A stretch of DNA of 64,000 nucleotides from RPQJ01 sp963754535 (GCA_963754535.1 CAVWGG010000013.1:1-64000); one strand, 5' to 3'; positions 27,301 to 35,875 are shown, counted from the first letter of the stretch. Numbers and translations are program-made. Notes: generated from the sequence alone by a model not told the origin.

Positions 27301-27542
27301 CGGACGTGGAAATTCCGCGCTACCGCGCCGAACTGAAGGCGGGGGCCCGTGGCCTGGCCTTCGCCAAGGACTATTCGTACGTGCTGTACGTGGATGCGCT
27401 GGCACGCCCGCACGGCGATCCGCGCCGCCAGTCGAACCTCGCCGAAGCGTTGCGCCAGCTCGACGGCATGGGCGACGAAGTGAGCCGGTTGGTCGACATC
27501 CGGGAACTGCGCAGCCGGATCGGGGCCGCCGGCGCTGGCTAG
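24333..27542 (+). CDS. Membrane nSTAND1-type NTPase with C-terminal helical repeats
   Basis: 1069 residues. After an N-terminal PENPWLGLSSYSEE..YFHGRDEE signature comes a STAND P-loop, FGQSGLGKTSLLRAG (~56-70), with Walker B-like LLIFDQFEEIF (~149-158) and a winged-helix region to ~400. A coiled stretch rich in Glu, Arg and Ala leads to one transmembrane helix (~447-467). The remaining 600 residues look like TPR-type alpha-solenoid repeats. By family, STAND proteins are signal-dependent switches that oligomerise after sensing a ligand through the repeat region. ATGA overlap with the SIR2-TIR gene suggests sensor plus effector. The repeat tail would lie on the far side of the membrane if the helix spans it. 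Confidence 0.85.
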   Translation: MKTVQPDIATETTIDPENPWLGLSSYSEETRAYFHGRDEEAAELARRVQRKLLTVLFGQSGLGKTSLLRAGLVPRLRGSGFCPVYVRVDYAAESPSPAEQIKQAIFKVTAEAGHWTRAGSAVEGESLWEFLHHRGDLLRDANGETLLPLLIFDQFEEIFTLAQADDAGRQRAKRFLDELADLVENRPPADLERRLEHDEANADDFDFARADYRILISLREDYLAHLESVKGTMPSITQNRMRLARMNGQQALSAVIQPGGKLVSQEVAESIVRFVAGGSELQNAEVEPSLLSLICRELNTVRLAQGRAEISADLLAGSRDTILSEFYERALVDQPAGVRRVIEDELLTESGYRESLAEERVAKALAAAGAEPDALAKLVDRRLLRIEERLDMRRVELTHDVLCGVVRSSRNLRHEREARDEAERQLAAQQERAAETRRTLHKTRRFAMIAAGLMLVALVSAVFGWINWNRAKAADQQAQKARADAEKLVGFLIEDFYAELEPTGRLETMGKLAHMAVSYYDGLPEGLLTPQTRVYRGMALIREAGALLARGDFKTANPKLDDATRIFDELRAQGVVTEDVIAGLALSKFTRFSSWGVTGAPGSKPSDLQEAADLLRPWIKKPGTSAPTRMLYADVLNYLSHTLPEGEDVAACEEARAILLDAGARNLADLRAASIYADTTDSQARHMLQMGKVADTERLETEVYSYAEKVLAKRPGDLRSMANRALAADLLGRLAIRRHDYAVATDYAAKSAEAGESYVRFNPSDLNSWIYWIRGAEQQANVLLEQGRVDAAIEGFRRVVALDRDSRKPASLGPMLWNMWGQLMITEGRDGRFDAARKSQMAAAAAAKEAAAVEDPGSGRQALFDLYGDALQARFDLDLGNDQAAFDQAMQVATRIRALELAQDATGGNLPSNTAAVRANFLRNMLATLTVAALRTGRYGEAEAAARERAALPPNPFSELDPQDERSRAQVTLAHALVLQQRTDEARAITDVEIPRYRAELKAGARGLAFAKDYSYVLYVDALARPHGDPRRQSNLAEALRQLDGMGDEVSRLVDIRELRSRIGAAGAG

Positions 27543-27543
27543 T

Positions 27544-27565
27544 CCGCCGGTTTCGCCGCCGGCGG
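27544..27565. terminator. GC-rich hairpin between convergent genes
   Basis: CCGCCGG and CCGGCGG pair around an eight-base loop just after the STAND gene stop and before the M20 peptidase end. There is no clear T-run on either strand, so it is at best a weak or Rho-assisted terminator. Confidence 0.3.
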
Positions 27566-27576
27566 AACCGTTCCGT

Positions 27577-29004
27577 TCAAGCGGCGATCCGCTGGCCCTT
27601 CTGCGCCGCGTGGTCCGCGAGCACCTGCGAGACGCAGCCAGTCACTTTCCTGGCCGCGTCGAGGTGCAGGAACTCGTTCGGCCCGTGCGCGTTCGAGTTC
27701 GGGCCGAGCACGCCCGTGATCAGGAACTGCGTGCCCGGGAATTTCTCGCCGAGCATGCCCATGAACGGGATGCTGCCGCCCGTGCCCATGTACATCGAGT
27801 CCTTGCCGAAGAACGCGCGTGACGCACGCTGCATCGATTCCCCGAGCCATGGCGCGAACGAAGGCGCGTTCCACCCGGCCATCGCCGATTCCACGTTGAA
27901 GCTGACCTTGGCGCCGTACGGCGGGTCCTGCTCCAGCGCACGCTTGAGGGCACTGGCGGCGACCTTCGGGTCCATCGTCGGCGTCAGCCGGAACGACAGC
28001 TTGAGGCTCGTGTAGGGCCGCAGGACGTTGCCGGCGCTGCGGAACGGAGGGATGCCCTCGGCGCCCGTCACGCTCAACGTGGGCCGCCACGTGCTGTTGA
28101 GCAACAGCTCCAGCGGATCGTTCGACATCGGCTGCATGCCGTGCACGAACGGGATGCGTCCCGCGACGATCGGACCGAGCACCGTGGCGGCGGCTTCGGC
28201 CTGCGTGCGGCGGTCGGCGGGGATCGGCGTGTTGAGTTCATCGACCAGGATGGCGCCGGAATGCATGTCCTCGACGCGCGCGAGCAATTCGCGCAGCACG
28301 CGCATGCTCGACGGCACGATGCCGCTCGCCATGCCGGAGTGCACGCCTTCGGTGAGCACGTCGGCCCGCAGCGTGCCGACCAGGTTGCCGCGCAGCGAAG
28401 TCGTGCACCAGAGCTGATCGTAGTTGCCACACTCGGCGTCGAGACACACGACCAGGCTCGGCGTGCCCAGGCGGGCGCCCAGGGCATCGATGTGGGCGGG
28501 CAGGTCGGGGCTGCCGCTTTCCTCGCTTGCTTCGATCAGCACGACGCAGCGGGCGTGGGGAATCTTCTGCTCGCGCAGCGCGCGGATCGCGGCGATGGAC
28601 GAGAAGAGGGCATACCCGTCGTCGGCGCCGCCGCGGCCGTACAGCTTGCCGTCGCGAATCACCGGGGTCCAGGGATCGAGTCCGTCCGACCAGCCGGTGA
28701 ACTCCGGTTGCTTGTCCAGGTGCCCGTACATCAGCACGCAGTCGTCCACGATGCCCGGGACGTCGACCATGAGCACCGGCGTGCGGCCCTTGAGCCGGAG
28801 CACCTCGACCTTGGAGCCGGCTGGCGCCTGTGCCCGGGCCCAGCGCTCCATCAACTGGACGGCGGCTTCCATGTGGCCGTGCGCTTCCCAGTCCGGGTCG
28901 AAGAGCGGGGACTTGTTCGGAATGCGGACGTAGTCGATCAGCTGCGGCAGGATCGAGTCCGACCAGGCTGCGTCGATATAGTCTTTTGCCTTTGAAATAT
29001 CCAT
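27577..29004 (-). CDS. M20 family metallopeptidase (dipeptidase-like)
   Basis: 475 residues. The metal-binding motifs of M20 are present: MYGHLDKQP, YGRGGADDGYA, IEASEESGS with the Glu-Glu pair, CLDAECG and the C-terminal NAHGPNEF. The inserted dimerisation domain contains TEGVHSGMASG. By family it hydrolyses dipeptides or short peptides using two zinc ions, probably in the cytoplasm as no signal is seen. ATG 29004 is preceded by AT-rich sequence without a Shine-Dalgarno; TTG 29013 is an alternative. Confidence 0.9.
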   Translation of the reverse strand: MDISKAKDYIDAAWSDSILPQLIDYVRIPNKSPLFDPDWEAHGHMEAAVQLMERWARAQAPAGSKVEVLRLKGRTPVLMVDVPGIVDDCVLMYGHLDKQPEFTGWSDGLDPWTPVIRDGKLYGRGGADDGYALFSSIAAIRALREQKIPHARCVVLIEASEESGSPDLPAHIDALGARLGTPSLVVCLDAECGNYDQLWCTTSLRGNLVGTLRADVLTEGVHSGMASGIVPSSMRVLRELLARVEDMHSGAILVDELNTPIPADRRTQAEAAATVLGPIVAGRIPFVHGMQPMSNDPLELLLNSTWRPTLSVTGAEGIPPFRSAGNVLRPYTSLKLSFRLTPTMDPKVAASALKRALEQDPPYGAKVSFNVESAMAGWNAPSFAPWLGESMQRASRAFFGKDSMYMGTGGSIPFMGMLGEKFPGTQFLITGVLGPNSNAHGPNEFLHLDAARKVTGCVSQVLADHAAQKGQRIAA

Positions 29005-29043
29005 ATAAAACAAATATTTAGTGAATATTGATGAGTGGCTGGT

Positions 29044-29859
29044 TCAAGGCGCAGCCGCGTCCGCGAAGGAGAAGAACTTTAACGCATTGCGGGTCGTCGC
29101 TGCGGCAACGCTCGGAAACTCCTCACCCCGGCAGGCCGCGATGACCTTGACCACGTGGGGCAGGTACTTGGGCTCGTTCCGGCGATGCGCGGGCTTGGGC
29201 CGCAGGTCGCGTGGCAGCAGGTACGGCGCGTCCGTCTCCACCAACAACCGGTCGAGCGGGATCTCGCGCACCAGTTCGCGCAGGTGCTGGCCCCGGCGTT
29301 CATCGCAGATCCAACCGGTGATCCCGATCGAAAGACCCAGTTCGAGGTAGTCACGCAACTCGCGTCCGTCGCCGGTGAAACAGTGGGCGACGCCACCCGC
29401 AAGCCGCGGCAGGTAGTCCTTGAGGATGGCGATGAATGCGTCGTGACCGTCGCGCTGGTGCAGGAATACCGGTTTGCCGCAGTCCACCGCGAGCTCGAGC
29501 TGCCAGCGGAAGGCGCGCTCCTGGTCTTCGTGCGACGAGAAGTTGCGGAAGTAGTCGAGTCCGCACTCGCCGGCCGCGCCGACCTCCGGTGCCGCGAGCA
29601 GTTCACGCAGCCGCGGCAGGTCGTCCGCACGGAGGCCACAGGCATGGTGGGGATGGACGCCCGCCGTGGCCCGAAACACCGCAGGATTCGTCCGCACGAG
29701 GTCGATGGCGCGCTGCGTGCTCTCGAGCGAGCTGCCCGTGATCACCATGTGGCGCACGCCGGAAGCCACCGCGGCGGCCACGACTTCGGAGCGGTCGTGG
29801 TCGAAGCTGTCGTGGGCAAGATTGAGGCCGATGTCGACGAGGGTGGGGGCCGGGGTCAT
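29044..29859 (-). CDS. tatD: TatD-family metal-dependent hydrolase
   Basis: 271 residues. Begins DIGLNLAHDSF in the TatD style and carries GVHPHHA, GECGLDYFRN, VFLHQRDGHDAF, HCFTG, the SIGITGWICDE segment and VETDAPYLLPRDL. These form the two-metal TIM-barrel site of TatD deoxyribonucleases, which act as 3'-5' exonucleases in DNA repair and quality control. It ends 39 bases before the M20 start, on the same strand. Upstream it is divergent from the ABC exporter operon. Confidence 0.9.
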   Translation of the reverse strand: MTPAPTLVDIGLNLAHDSFDHDRSEVVAAAVASGVRHMVITGSSLESTQRAIDLVRTNPAVFRATAGVHPHHACGLRADDLPRLRELLAAPEVGAAGECGLDYFRNFSSHEDQERAFRWQLELAVDCGKPVFLHQRDGHDAFIAILKDYLPRLAGGVAHCFTGDGRELRDYLELGLSIGITGWICDERRGQHLRELVREIPLDRLLVETDAPYLLPRDLRPKPAHRRNEPKYLPHVVKVIAACRGEEFPSVAAATTRNALKFFSFADAAAP

Positions 29860-29910
29860 GCAATGTGGGCTGTGTTAGATTGCGGCGCTTCCCCAGACTA
29901 GCGAGTACGC

Positions 29911-31137
29911 ATGGCACTGGACAAGGCAGCGCTCGAAAGCCTGCGCCTCGATCGCGATCCTGGCGCAGGCAAGTACCGGCAACGCGGTGGTTCGCGCCGC
30001 AAGCTCTGGTACGTCCTGGCCGTAGTCGCCGTGGTCGCGGCCGTGCTGGCCTGGCGCTCGTTCAACAGCGCCGTGCCGGTGCAGACGGTCACGGTCGAAT
30101 CGCCGACGTCGGCCAGCGGTGCAGTCCTCAACGCTTCCGGGTACGTCGTCGCGCGGCGGCTGGCGACGGTCAGTTCGAAAGTCACCGGCCAGGTCGCGGA
30201 AGTCCTGTTCGAGGAGGGCGCCGAAGTGGAGGCAGGGCAGGTGCTCGCGCGCCTCGATCGGTCCACGGTCGAAGCCCAGCTCAACGTGTCTGTCAGCAGC
30301 GCCGAGGCCGCCCGTCGCAACCTGCGCGAGATCGAGGTGCGGCTCGCAGATGCGCGCAAGACGCTCGGGCGCAATCGCTCGCTGGTCGAGCGCAAGCTGG
30401 TGTCGCAGAGCGTGCTCGACACCTCCGAAGCCGAAGTGGCCGCGCTCAGCGCCCGCCTTGCGGCAGCGCGCTCCGAAGTCGACGTCGCCATCGCGCAGGT
30501 CGGGCTCGGCAAGCAGGAACTCGCCGACCTCGAGATTCGTGCGCCATTCAAGGGCGTCGTGATTTCGAAGGATGCGCAGCCGGGCGAGATGGTGTCGCCG
30601 ATGTCGGCCGGCGGTGGCTTCACCCGCACGGGCGTGGCGACGATCGTCGACATGGACTCGCGCGAAGTCGAGGTCGACGTCAACGAGTCGTACATCAATC
30701 GCGTCAGCGCCGGCCAGAAGGTCGAATGCGTGCTCGATGCCTATCCGGACCTGAAGATTCCCGCTCACGTCATCAGCATCGTCCCGACGGCCGACCGCCA
30801 GAAGGCCACCGTGCGTGTGCGCATCGGCCTCGACCAGCTAGATCCGCGCATCCTGCCGGACATGGGCATCAAGGTCAGTTTCTTCGAAGACGGCGCGCAG
30901 CCTGCGGCAAAGGGCGCGCTGCTCGTGCCGGAAAACGCCGTAATCCACGAGGGCGAGGCAAGCTTCGTCTGGGTCGTGCGCGACGGCAAGGTCGAGAAAC
31001 GCGCGGTCAAGGTGGGCTCCGCTAAGGACGAGCAGGTGCCGGTCACCGCCGGTCTCGCGGGTGGCGAGTCCATCGTGGTCGACGCGCCCAGGCGCCTGCG
31101 CGACGGCGGGGCCGTGGAGCTGAAGGCAGCGACATGA
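29911..31137 (+). CDS. ABC exporter periplasmic adaptor (MacA/HlyD-like)
   Basis: 408 residues. A single N-terminal membrane helix (about 32-50) is followed by a lipoyl/barrel-sandwich half (ASGYVVARRLATVSSKVTGQV), a long coiled-coil hairpin (~120-205), the second lipoyl half (IRAPFKGVVISKDAQPGE) and beta-barrel domains. By family it links the inner-membrane ABC transporter to an outer-membrane channel. No TolC homologue is in the window. First gene of a four-gene operon; its stop overlaps the ATPase start. Confidence 0.88.
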   Translation: MALDKAALESLRLDRDPGAGKYRQRGGSRRKLWYVLAVVAVVAAVLAWRSFNSAVPVQTVTVESPTSASGAVLNASGYVVARRLATVSSKVTGQVAEVLFEEGAEVEAGQVLARLDRSTVEAQLNVSVSSAEAARRNLREIEVRLADARKTLGRNRSLVERKLVSQSVLDTSEAEVAALSARLAAARSEVDVAIAQVGLGKQELADLEIRAPFKGVVISKDAQPGEMVSPMSAGGGFTRTGVATIVDMDSREVEVDVNESYINRVSAGQKVECVLDAYPDLKIPAHVISIVPTADRQKATVRVRIGLDQLDPRILPDMGIKVSFFEDGAQPAAKGALLVPENAVIHEGEASFVWVVRDGKVEKRAVKVGSAKDEQVPVTAGLAGGESIVVDAPRRLRDGGAVELKAAT

Positions 31138-31847
31138 ACGCAGCGCCGGCCGCGGCCGCGGCGGGAACGTCGATCGTCCGCATCCGCGACCTGGTGAAGG
31201 AGTACCGTCGCGGCTCCGAGACCGTGCGGGTGCTCGACGGACTCTCTCTCGACATTCAGCAGGGTGATTTCGTCGCGCTCATGGGGCCATCGGGCTCGGG
31301 CAAGTCGACGCTGCTCAATCTCATCGGCGGCCTCGACCATCCGACCTCGGGCACGCTCGAAGTCGATGGCTTGCGGGTCGATGAACTCGCGGAAGGGTCG
31401 CTCGGCCGCTGGCGCGCCGACCATGTCGGTTTCATCTTCCAGATGTACAACCTGTTGCCGGTGCTCTCCGCCGAGCGCAACGTCGAATTGCCGCTGCTGC
31501 TCACCAGCCTCGATCGCGAGAGCCGCATGAAGCGTGTCGCGGCGGCGTTGAAGCTCGTCGGCCTCGAGCATCGCGCCAAACACCGTCCGCGCGAGCTTTC
31601 GGGCGGCCAGGAGCAGCGCGTCGGTATCGCGCGCGCCATCGTCACCGATCCGACGCTGCTGCTGTGCGACGAACCCACCGGCGACCTCGATCGCAAGTCG
31701 GGCGACGAAATCCTGACCCTGCTCGAGGCGCTCAACGACGAGTACGGCAAGACCATCATCATGGTCACGCACGATCCTCATGCCGCCGAACGCGCGCACC
31801 GGGTCATCCACCTCGACAAGGGCATGCTGAGCGAAGGGCCGGGATGA
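31134..31847 (+). CDS. ABC transporter ATP-binding protein (MacB/LolD type)
   Basis: 237 residues with Walker A GPSGSGKSTLLN, the Q-loop FQMYNLLPVLS, signature LSGGQEQRVGIARA (Gln-Glu in place of the usual QQ), Walker B LLLCDEPTGDLD and the H-loop VTHDPHA. It belongs to the LolD/MacB ATPase group that drives mechanotransmission ABC systems. Overlaps both neighbours by four bases (ATGA), so the operon is translationally coupled. Confidence 0.93.
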   Translation: MNAAPAAAAAGTSIVRIRDLVKEYRRGSETVRVLDGLSLDIQQGDFVALMGPSGSGKSTLLNLIGGLDHPTSGTLEVDGLRVDELAEGSLGRWRADHVGFIFQMYNLLPVLSAERNVELPLLLTSLDRESRMKRVAAALKLVGLEHRAKHRPRELSGGQEQRVGIARAIVTDPTLLLCDEPTGDLDRKSGDEILTLLEALNDEYGKTIIMVTHDPHAAERAHRVIHLDKGMLSEGPG

Positions 31848-33004
31848 TCGGCAAGTACCTGCCGTTGCTGGCCTCGAGCCTGCGCCGCAAGCGGTTGCGG
31901 ACGTTCTTCACGGTCGCCTCGATCCTGATCGCGTTCCTGTTGTACGGGCTCGCGGCGTCCATGCAGTTTGCGCTGAAGTCGGGTGTCGACGTCGCAGGCG
32001 CCGATCGCCTGCTCACGATGCACAAAGTGTCGTTTACCCAGTTGCTGCCGGCGAGCTACGAGAGCCGCATCAAGGCCGTGGACGGCGTCGTCGCCGTGTC
32101 GCCGCAGACATGGTTCGGCGCGTGGTTCCGCGATGAGCGCAACCAGTTCCCCACGTTCCCGAGCGACCCCGAGGCCTACCTCCGCATCTACCCGGAGATC
32201 AAACTGTCCGAAGAGCAGAAGCAGGCGTGGCTCGCCGATCGCACGGGTGCGCTCGTGGGAAGGGCGATCGCCGACGTGTTCGGCTGGAAGGTGGGGGACC
32301 AGGTGCCGCTGAAGTCGGCGATCTGGCGCCGTATGGATGGCTCCGATACCTGGGACATCACGGTCCGCGCGATCTACGACCTGCCCGAGGGCGGCGACAC
32401 GCGACAGATCGTGTTGCACCAGGATTACTTCGAGGAAGCGAAGCAGCAGGCCAAGGGCCTCATCGGCTGGTACGTCATCAAGATCAGCGACGTGAATCGC
32501 GCGCAGGCGATCTCCAGGCAGATCGACCTGATGTTCGCGAACTCGCCGGCGGAGACCAAGACGTCGTCGGAACGCGCGATGGCGCAGTCGTTCGTCAACC
32601 AGGTCGGCAACATCGGGGCGATCCTGTCGGCGATCGTCGCGGCGGTGTTCTTCACGATGCTGCTGGTGACGGCCAACACCATGGCGCAATCCGTGCGTGA
32701 GCGCACCAACGAACTCGGCGTGCTGAAGACGCTCGGTTTCAGCAATGGCGGCGTGCTCGGCATGGTGCTCGCCGAGTCCGTGCTGGTGACGACGCTCGGC
32801 GGCCTGCTCGGCATGTTCTTCGCGTGGTGGATCTGCGTGCAGTTCGGGCCGACCCTCGATCAGTACCTGCCGGGCTTCCGTGTCCCGCCCGACGCGTTCG
32901 TCAAGTCGGTGCTGTACATGCTGGCGCTGGGTGTAGTCGCGGGCGCTGTGCCTGCCTGGCAGGCGATGCGCTTGCGTATCGTCGAAGCGCTGCGCAGGGA
33001 TTGA
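31844..33004 (+). CDS. ABC transporter permease, FtsX/MacB type (first)
   Basis: 386 residues: one N-terminal membrane helix (about 15-37), a large periplasmic domain (~40-260) and three C-terminal helices (~265-380) containing the conserved RTNELGVLKTLGFS coupling region. By family it extrudes a substrate from the periplasm or outer leaflet using mechanotransmission. ATG 31844 overlaps the stop of the ATPase gene. Confidence 0.88.
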   Translation: MIGKYLPLLASSLRRKRLRTFFTVASILIAFLLYGLAASMQFALKSGVDVAGADRLLTMHKVSFTQLLPASYESRIKAVDGVVAVSPQTWFGAWFRDERNQFPTFPSDPEAYLRIYPEIKLSEEQKQAWLADRTGALVGRAIADVFGWKVGDQVPLKSAIWRRMDGSDTWDITVRAIYDLPEGGDTRQIVLHQDYFEEAKQQAKGLIGWYVIKISDVNRAQAISRQIDLMFANSPAETKTSSERAMAQSFVNQVGNIGAILSAIVAAVFFTMLLVTANTMAQSVRERTNELGVLKTLGFSNGGVLGMVLAESVLVTTLGGLLGMFFAWWICVQFGPTLDQYLPGFRVPPDAFVKSVLYMLALGVVAGAVPAWQAMRLRIVEALRRD

Positions 33005-33011
33005 TGCCGCC

Positions 33012-34208
33012 ATGAGCCTGCGCTCCGCATTGAACCAGCTGGTCACGGTCACCGCGATGAACCTGCGGAACCTGCCGTCACGGATCGGCACTTCCCTGGT
33101 CGCCGTCATCGGCATCGGCGGCGTGGTGGCGGTGCTCGTCTCGTTGCTGTCGATGGGGGAGGGTTTTCGCGCGGCGCTCGACCTGTCGGGCCGTGAGGAC
33201 GTGGCGATGATCCTTCGCGGCGGCTCGCCGGACGAGCTCTCGAGTTCCATCTCGCGCGAGGAATACAACGCGATCGTCATCGCACCCGGGATTGCTCGTG
33301 ACGCGCGGGGTCCGATCGTTTCGGGCGAGCTTTATTCGATCGTGGACCTGCCCATGCGCAGCACGGGGACCGGCGCCAACGTGCCGCTGCGGGGCGTCGG
33401 TGAGCGCGGCCCGGAACTGCGCGAAGGATTCCGCGTCGTCGCCGGCCGCATGTTCCGGCGCGGGCAGAACGAGGTGATCGTCGGTCGCGGTGCCTTCTCG
33501 CAGTTCGAGAACATCGATCTCGGTCGCGAAGTGAAATGGGGCTCGCAGACGTGGCGCGTCGTCGGCGTCTTCGAGGCGGGTGGCAGTGTCTCGGAGTCCG
33601 AGGTCTGGACCGACGCGGTCGTGCTGCGTGGCATTTATCGGCGCGGCAACACCGTGCAGATCGTCCGCGCCCAGCTCACGTCGCCCGCGGCGTTGCAGAC
33701 AGTGCGATCGACCCTCGAGAAGGACCCCCGGCTCAGTGTCTCGGTACGCAGCGAGAAGGCGTTCTATTCCGACCAGTCACGCATTCTGCTCGCCCTGATC
33801 AAGTACGTCGGCACGACGATTGCCGTGCTGATGGGCGTAGGCGCGGTGTTCGCCGCGCTCAATACGATGTACTCGGCGGTCTCGTCGCGGACACGAGAGA
33901 TCGCTACGCTCCGCGCGCTCGGCTTCGGCGCGACGCCGGTCGTGACCTCCGTCCTGCTCGAGTCGGCCGTGCTCGGGTTGCTGGGCGGCATCGTCGGCGG
34001 CCTGCTCGTGTACTTCGGCCTGAACGGTTACCGGGCGACGACCCTGAATTTCGGCAGCTTCAGCCAGCTCACGTTCGCTTTCACCGTCACCCCGCGACTG
34101 CTGGTGACTGGCCTCTGGTACTCGCTCATTCTCGGTATCATTGGCGGCCTGCTGCCTGGCATCCGGGCCGCGCGAATGCCGGTGACGACCGGCCTGAGGG
34201 AACTGTAG
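33012..34208 (+). CDS. ABC transporter permease, FtsX/MacB type (second)
   Basis: 398 residues with the same topology as the preceding permease: helix ~28-48, periplasmic MacB_PCD-like domain ~50-270, then three helices with the coupling motif RTREIATLRALGFGATPV. The two differ clearly in sequence, so the exporter is probably a heterodimer rather than the MacB homodimer. It starts seven bases after the first permease. The substrate (antibiotic, lipid or peptide) cannot be told. Confidence 0.88.
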   Translation: MSLRSALNQLVTVTAMNLRNLPSRIGTSLVAVIGIGGVVAVLVSLLSMGEGFRAALDLSGREDVAMILRGGSPDELSSSISREEYNAIVIAPGIARDARGPIVSGELYSIVDLPMRSTGTGANVPLRGVGERGPELREGFRVVAGRMFRRGQNEVIVGRGAFSQFENIDLGREVKWGSQTWRVVGVFEAGGSVSESEVWTDAVVLRGIYRRGNTVQIVRAQLTSPAALQTVRSTLEKDPRLSVSVRSEKAFYSDQSRILLALIKYVGTTIAVLMGVGAVFAALNTMYSAVSSRTREIATLRALGFGATPVVTSVLLESAVLGLLGGIVGGLLVYFGLNGYRATTLNFGSFSQLTFAFTVTPRLLVTGLWYSLILGIIGGLLPGIRAARMPVTTGLREL

Positions 34209-34211
34209 CCG

Positions 34212-34985
34212 ATGCGTAGCCTGGGCCGCGGCGCAGCCGGGAATGCCCCCGACGCGCACCCGCTGCAAATGACACTCTGGACGGACCGTGAGGTCGGCGT
34301 CGCGTGGAACGTGCGCATCAGCCGGCGCGCACGCCGCATGTCCATGCGCGTGTTTCCGGGCGGTCGCGTCGAAGTCGTGGTGCCGCAGGGCGCCGGGCTG
34401 CACGCGGTCGAGCGCTTCGTCGCCCGGCACCGCGACTGGGCCGAGCGTCGTTCGAAGGAACTGCTGCAGCTCGCCCCCAACGCGGCAGACCGCCAGCCCG
34501 AGTCGGTGGAGATTCGGCTGCTCGACAGACGATGGTCCGTCGAGTACGTGCCGGGTCGGCGGGTGCGGGCGGAGCAGGTGGGTGATTCGACGCTGCGAGT
34601 GCATTCACCCGCAGTCACCGACCGCCATGCCAGCCACGCACTCGTGCCGTGGATCACGCGACTTGCGAGCCACGAACTTTCGCATCGCCTGCGACCGCTC
34701 GCGGCCGAGCTCGGCATCGACTACTCACGCATGAGCGTGCGTCGACAGCGAACGCGGTGGGGCAGTTGCTCGACCCGGGGTGCCATCAGCCTCAATGTCT
34801 GCCTGATGTTCCAGCGCCCGGAGGTCGTGCGCTACCTGATGATCCACGAACTCTGCCATCGCCGTCACATGAACCACTCGCAGCGATTCTGGTCACTGGT
34901 CGCCTCTTTCGAGCCGGACTGGAAGCCACTCGACGTCGAGCTGCTGCAGGGCTGGCGACACGTGCCGGCCTGGGTCTTTCCGTGA
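34212..34985 (+). CDS. YgjP/SprT-like zinc metallopeptidase-fold protein (DUF45)
   Basis: 257 residues. The C-terminal half has RTRWGSCSTRGAISLN and the zinc motif HELCHRRHMNHSQRFW (HExxH plus a late His-containing MNHS), diagnostic of the YgjP/UPF0104-DUF45 family related to M48 and SprT peptidases. Activity is poorly defined in the family. Start ATG 34212 lies three bases after the permease stop, and ATG 34269 is a possible later start. Its stop overlaps the kynA start. Confidence 0.83.
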   Translation: MRSLGRGAAGNAPDAHPLQMTLWTDREVGVAWNVRISRRARRMSMRVFPGGRVEVVVPQGAGLHAVERFVARHRDWAERRSKELLQLAPNAADRQPESVEIRLLDRRWSVEYVPGRRVRAEQVGDSTLRVHSPAVTDRHASHALVPWITRLASHELSHRLRPLAAELGIDYSRMSVRRQRTRWGSCSTRGAISLNVCLMFQRPEVVRYLMIHELCHRRHMNHSQRFWSLVASFEPDWKPLDVELLQGWRHVPAWVFP

Positions 34986-35863
34986 CCGACTCACGCGACG
35001 ACAACGGCGGATCCCGCAAGCCGTCGCTCGGGTCCTACGTCGAGCTCGAGGGCGAGCGCATTCACTGGGACCTCGGCGAATCGCTGAGTTACGGCGAGTA
35101 CCTGCACCTCGACAAGGTGCTTGGCGCGCAGCAACCGCTGTCCGGCCAGCACGACGAAATGCTCTTCATCGTCATGCACCAGGCATCCGAACTGTGGATG
35201 AAGCTGTGCGTGCATGAGCTGAAGGCGGCAATCGCGCACATTCGCGGCGACGACCTCGGTCCGGCATTCAAGATGCTGGCACGGGTTTCGCGCGTGCAGC
35301 AGCAGCTCGCGCAATCGTGGGACGTGCTCAGCACCATGACGCCCGCGGACTACTCCGCGTTCCGTGACTCGCTCGGCAAGTCATCAGGTTTCCAGAGCTT
35401 CCAGTACCGCACGCTCGAGTACCTGATCGGCAACAAGAACGCTGCGATGATCGAAGTCCACCGGCGCACGCCGACGATCTATGCGCAATTGCACGAGGCG
35501 CTGCACAGCCCGAGCTTGTACGACGAGGCGCTGCGCCTGCTCGGGCGTCGGGGCTTCCCGATCCCTGCGCAACTATTGGAACGCGACTGGAGCATGCCCT
35601 ACGCTGAGCACCCGGATGTCACTGCGGCGTGGCTCACCGTCTATCGCAGCACCGAAGAGCATTGGGACCTGTACGAGCTCGCCGAGAAGCTGGTCGATCT
35701 CGACCAGCGCTTCCAGCTGTGGCGATTCGCGCACCTGAAGACCGTCGAGCGGATCATCGGCTACAAGCGCGGGACGGGCGGCACCAGCGGCGTGGCCTAC
35801 CTGGCCAAGGCACTCGAACTCCGGTTCTTCCCGGAACTGTGGAGCGTCCGAACCTCGATGTGA
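34982..35863 (+). CDS. kynA: Tryptophan 2,3-dioxygenase
   Basis: 293 residues. The heme-dependent dioxygenase signatures are clear: SYGEYLHLDKVL, HDEMLFIVMHQASELWMK (His66 is the equivalent of the active-site His) and FAHLKTVERIIGYKRGTGG with the axial heme-ligand His, then the SGV motif that binds the substrate carboxylate. It opens the indole ring of tryptophan to N-formylkynurenine. No kynurenine formamidase or kynureninase is adjacent. GTG 34982 overlaps the preceding stop. Confidence 0.94.
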   Translation: MTDSRDDNGGSRKPSLGSYVELEGERIHWDLGESLSYGEYLHLDKVLGAQQPLSGQHDEMLFIVMHQASELWMKLCVHELKAAIAHIRGDDLGPAFKMLARVSRVQQQLAQSWDVLSTMTPADYSAFRDSLGKSSGFQSFQYRTLEYLIGNKNAAMIEVHRRTPTIYAQLHEALHSPSLYDEALRLLGRRGFPIPAQLLERDWSMPYAEHPDVTAAWLTVYRSTEEHWDLYELAEKLVDLDQRFQLWRFAHLKTVERIIGYKRGTGGTSGVAYLAKALELRFFPELWSVRTSM

Positions 35864-35869
35864 CGCGTG

Positions 35870-35875
35870 TAGAAT
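35870..35875 (+). promoter_or_regulatory. Possible -10 element for DAHP synthase gene
   Basis: TAGAAT lies just after the kynA stop and 42 bases before the aroG start codon, matching TATAAT at five of six positions. No good -35 hexamer is seen at the right distance. Confidence 0.35.
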
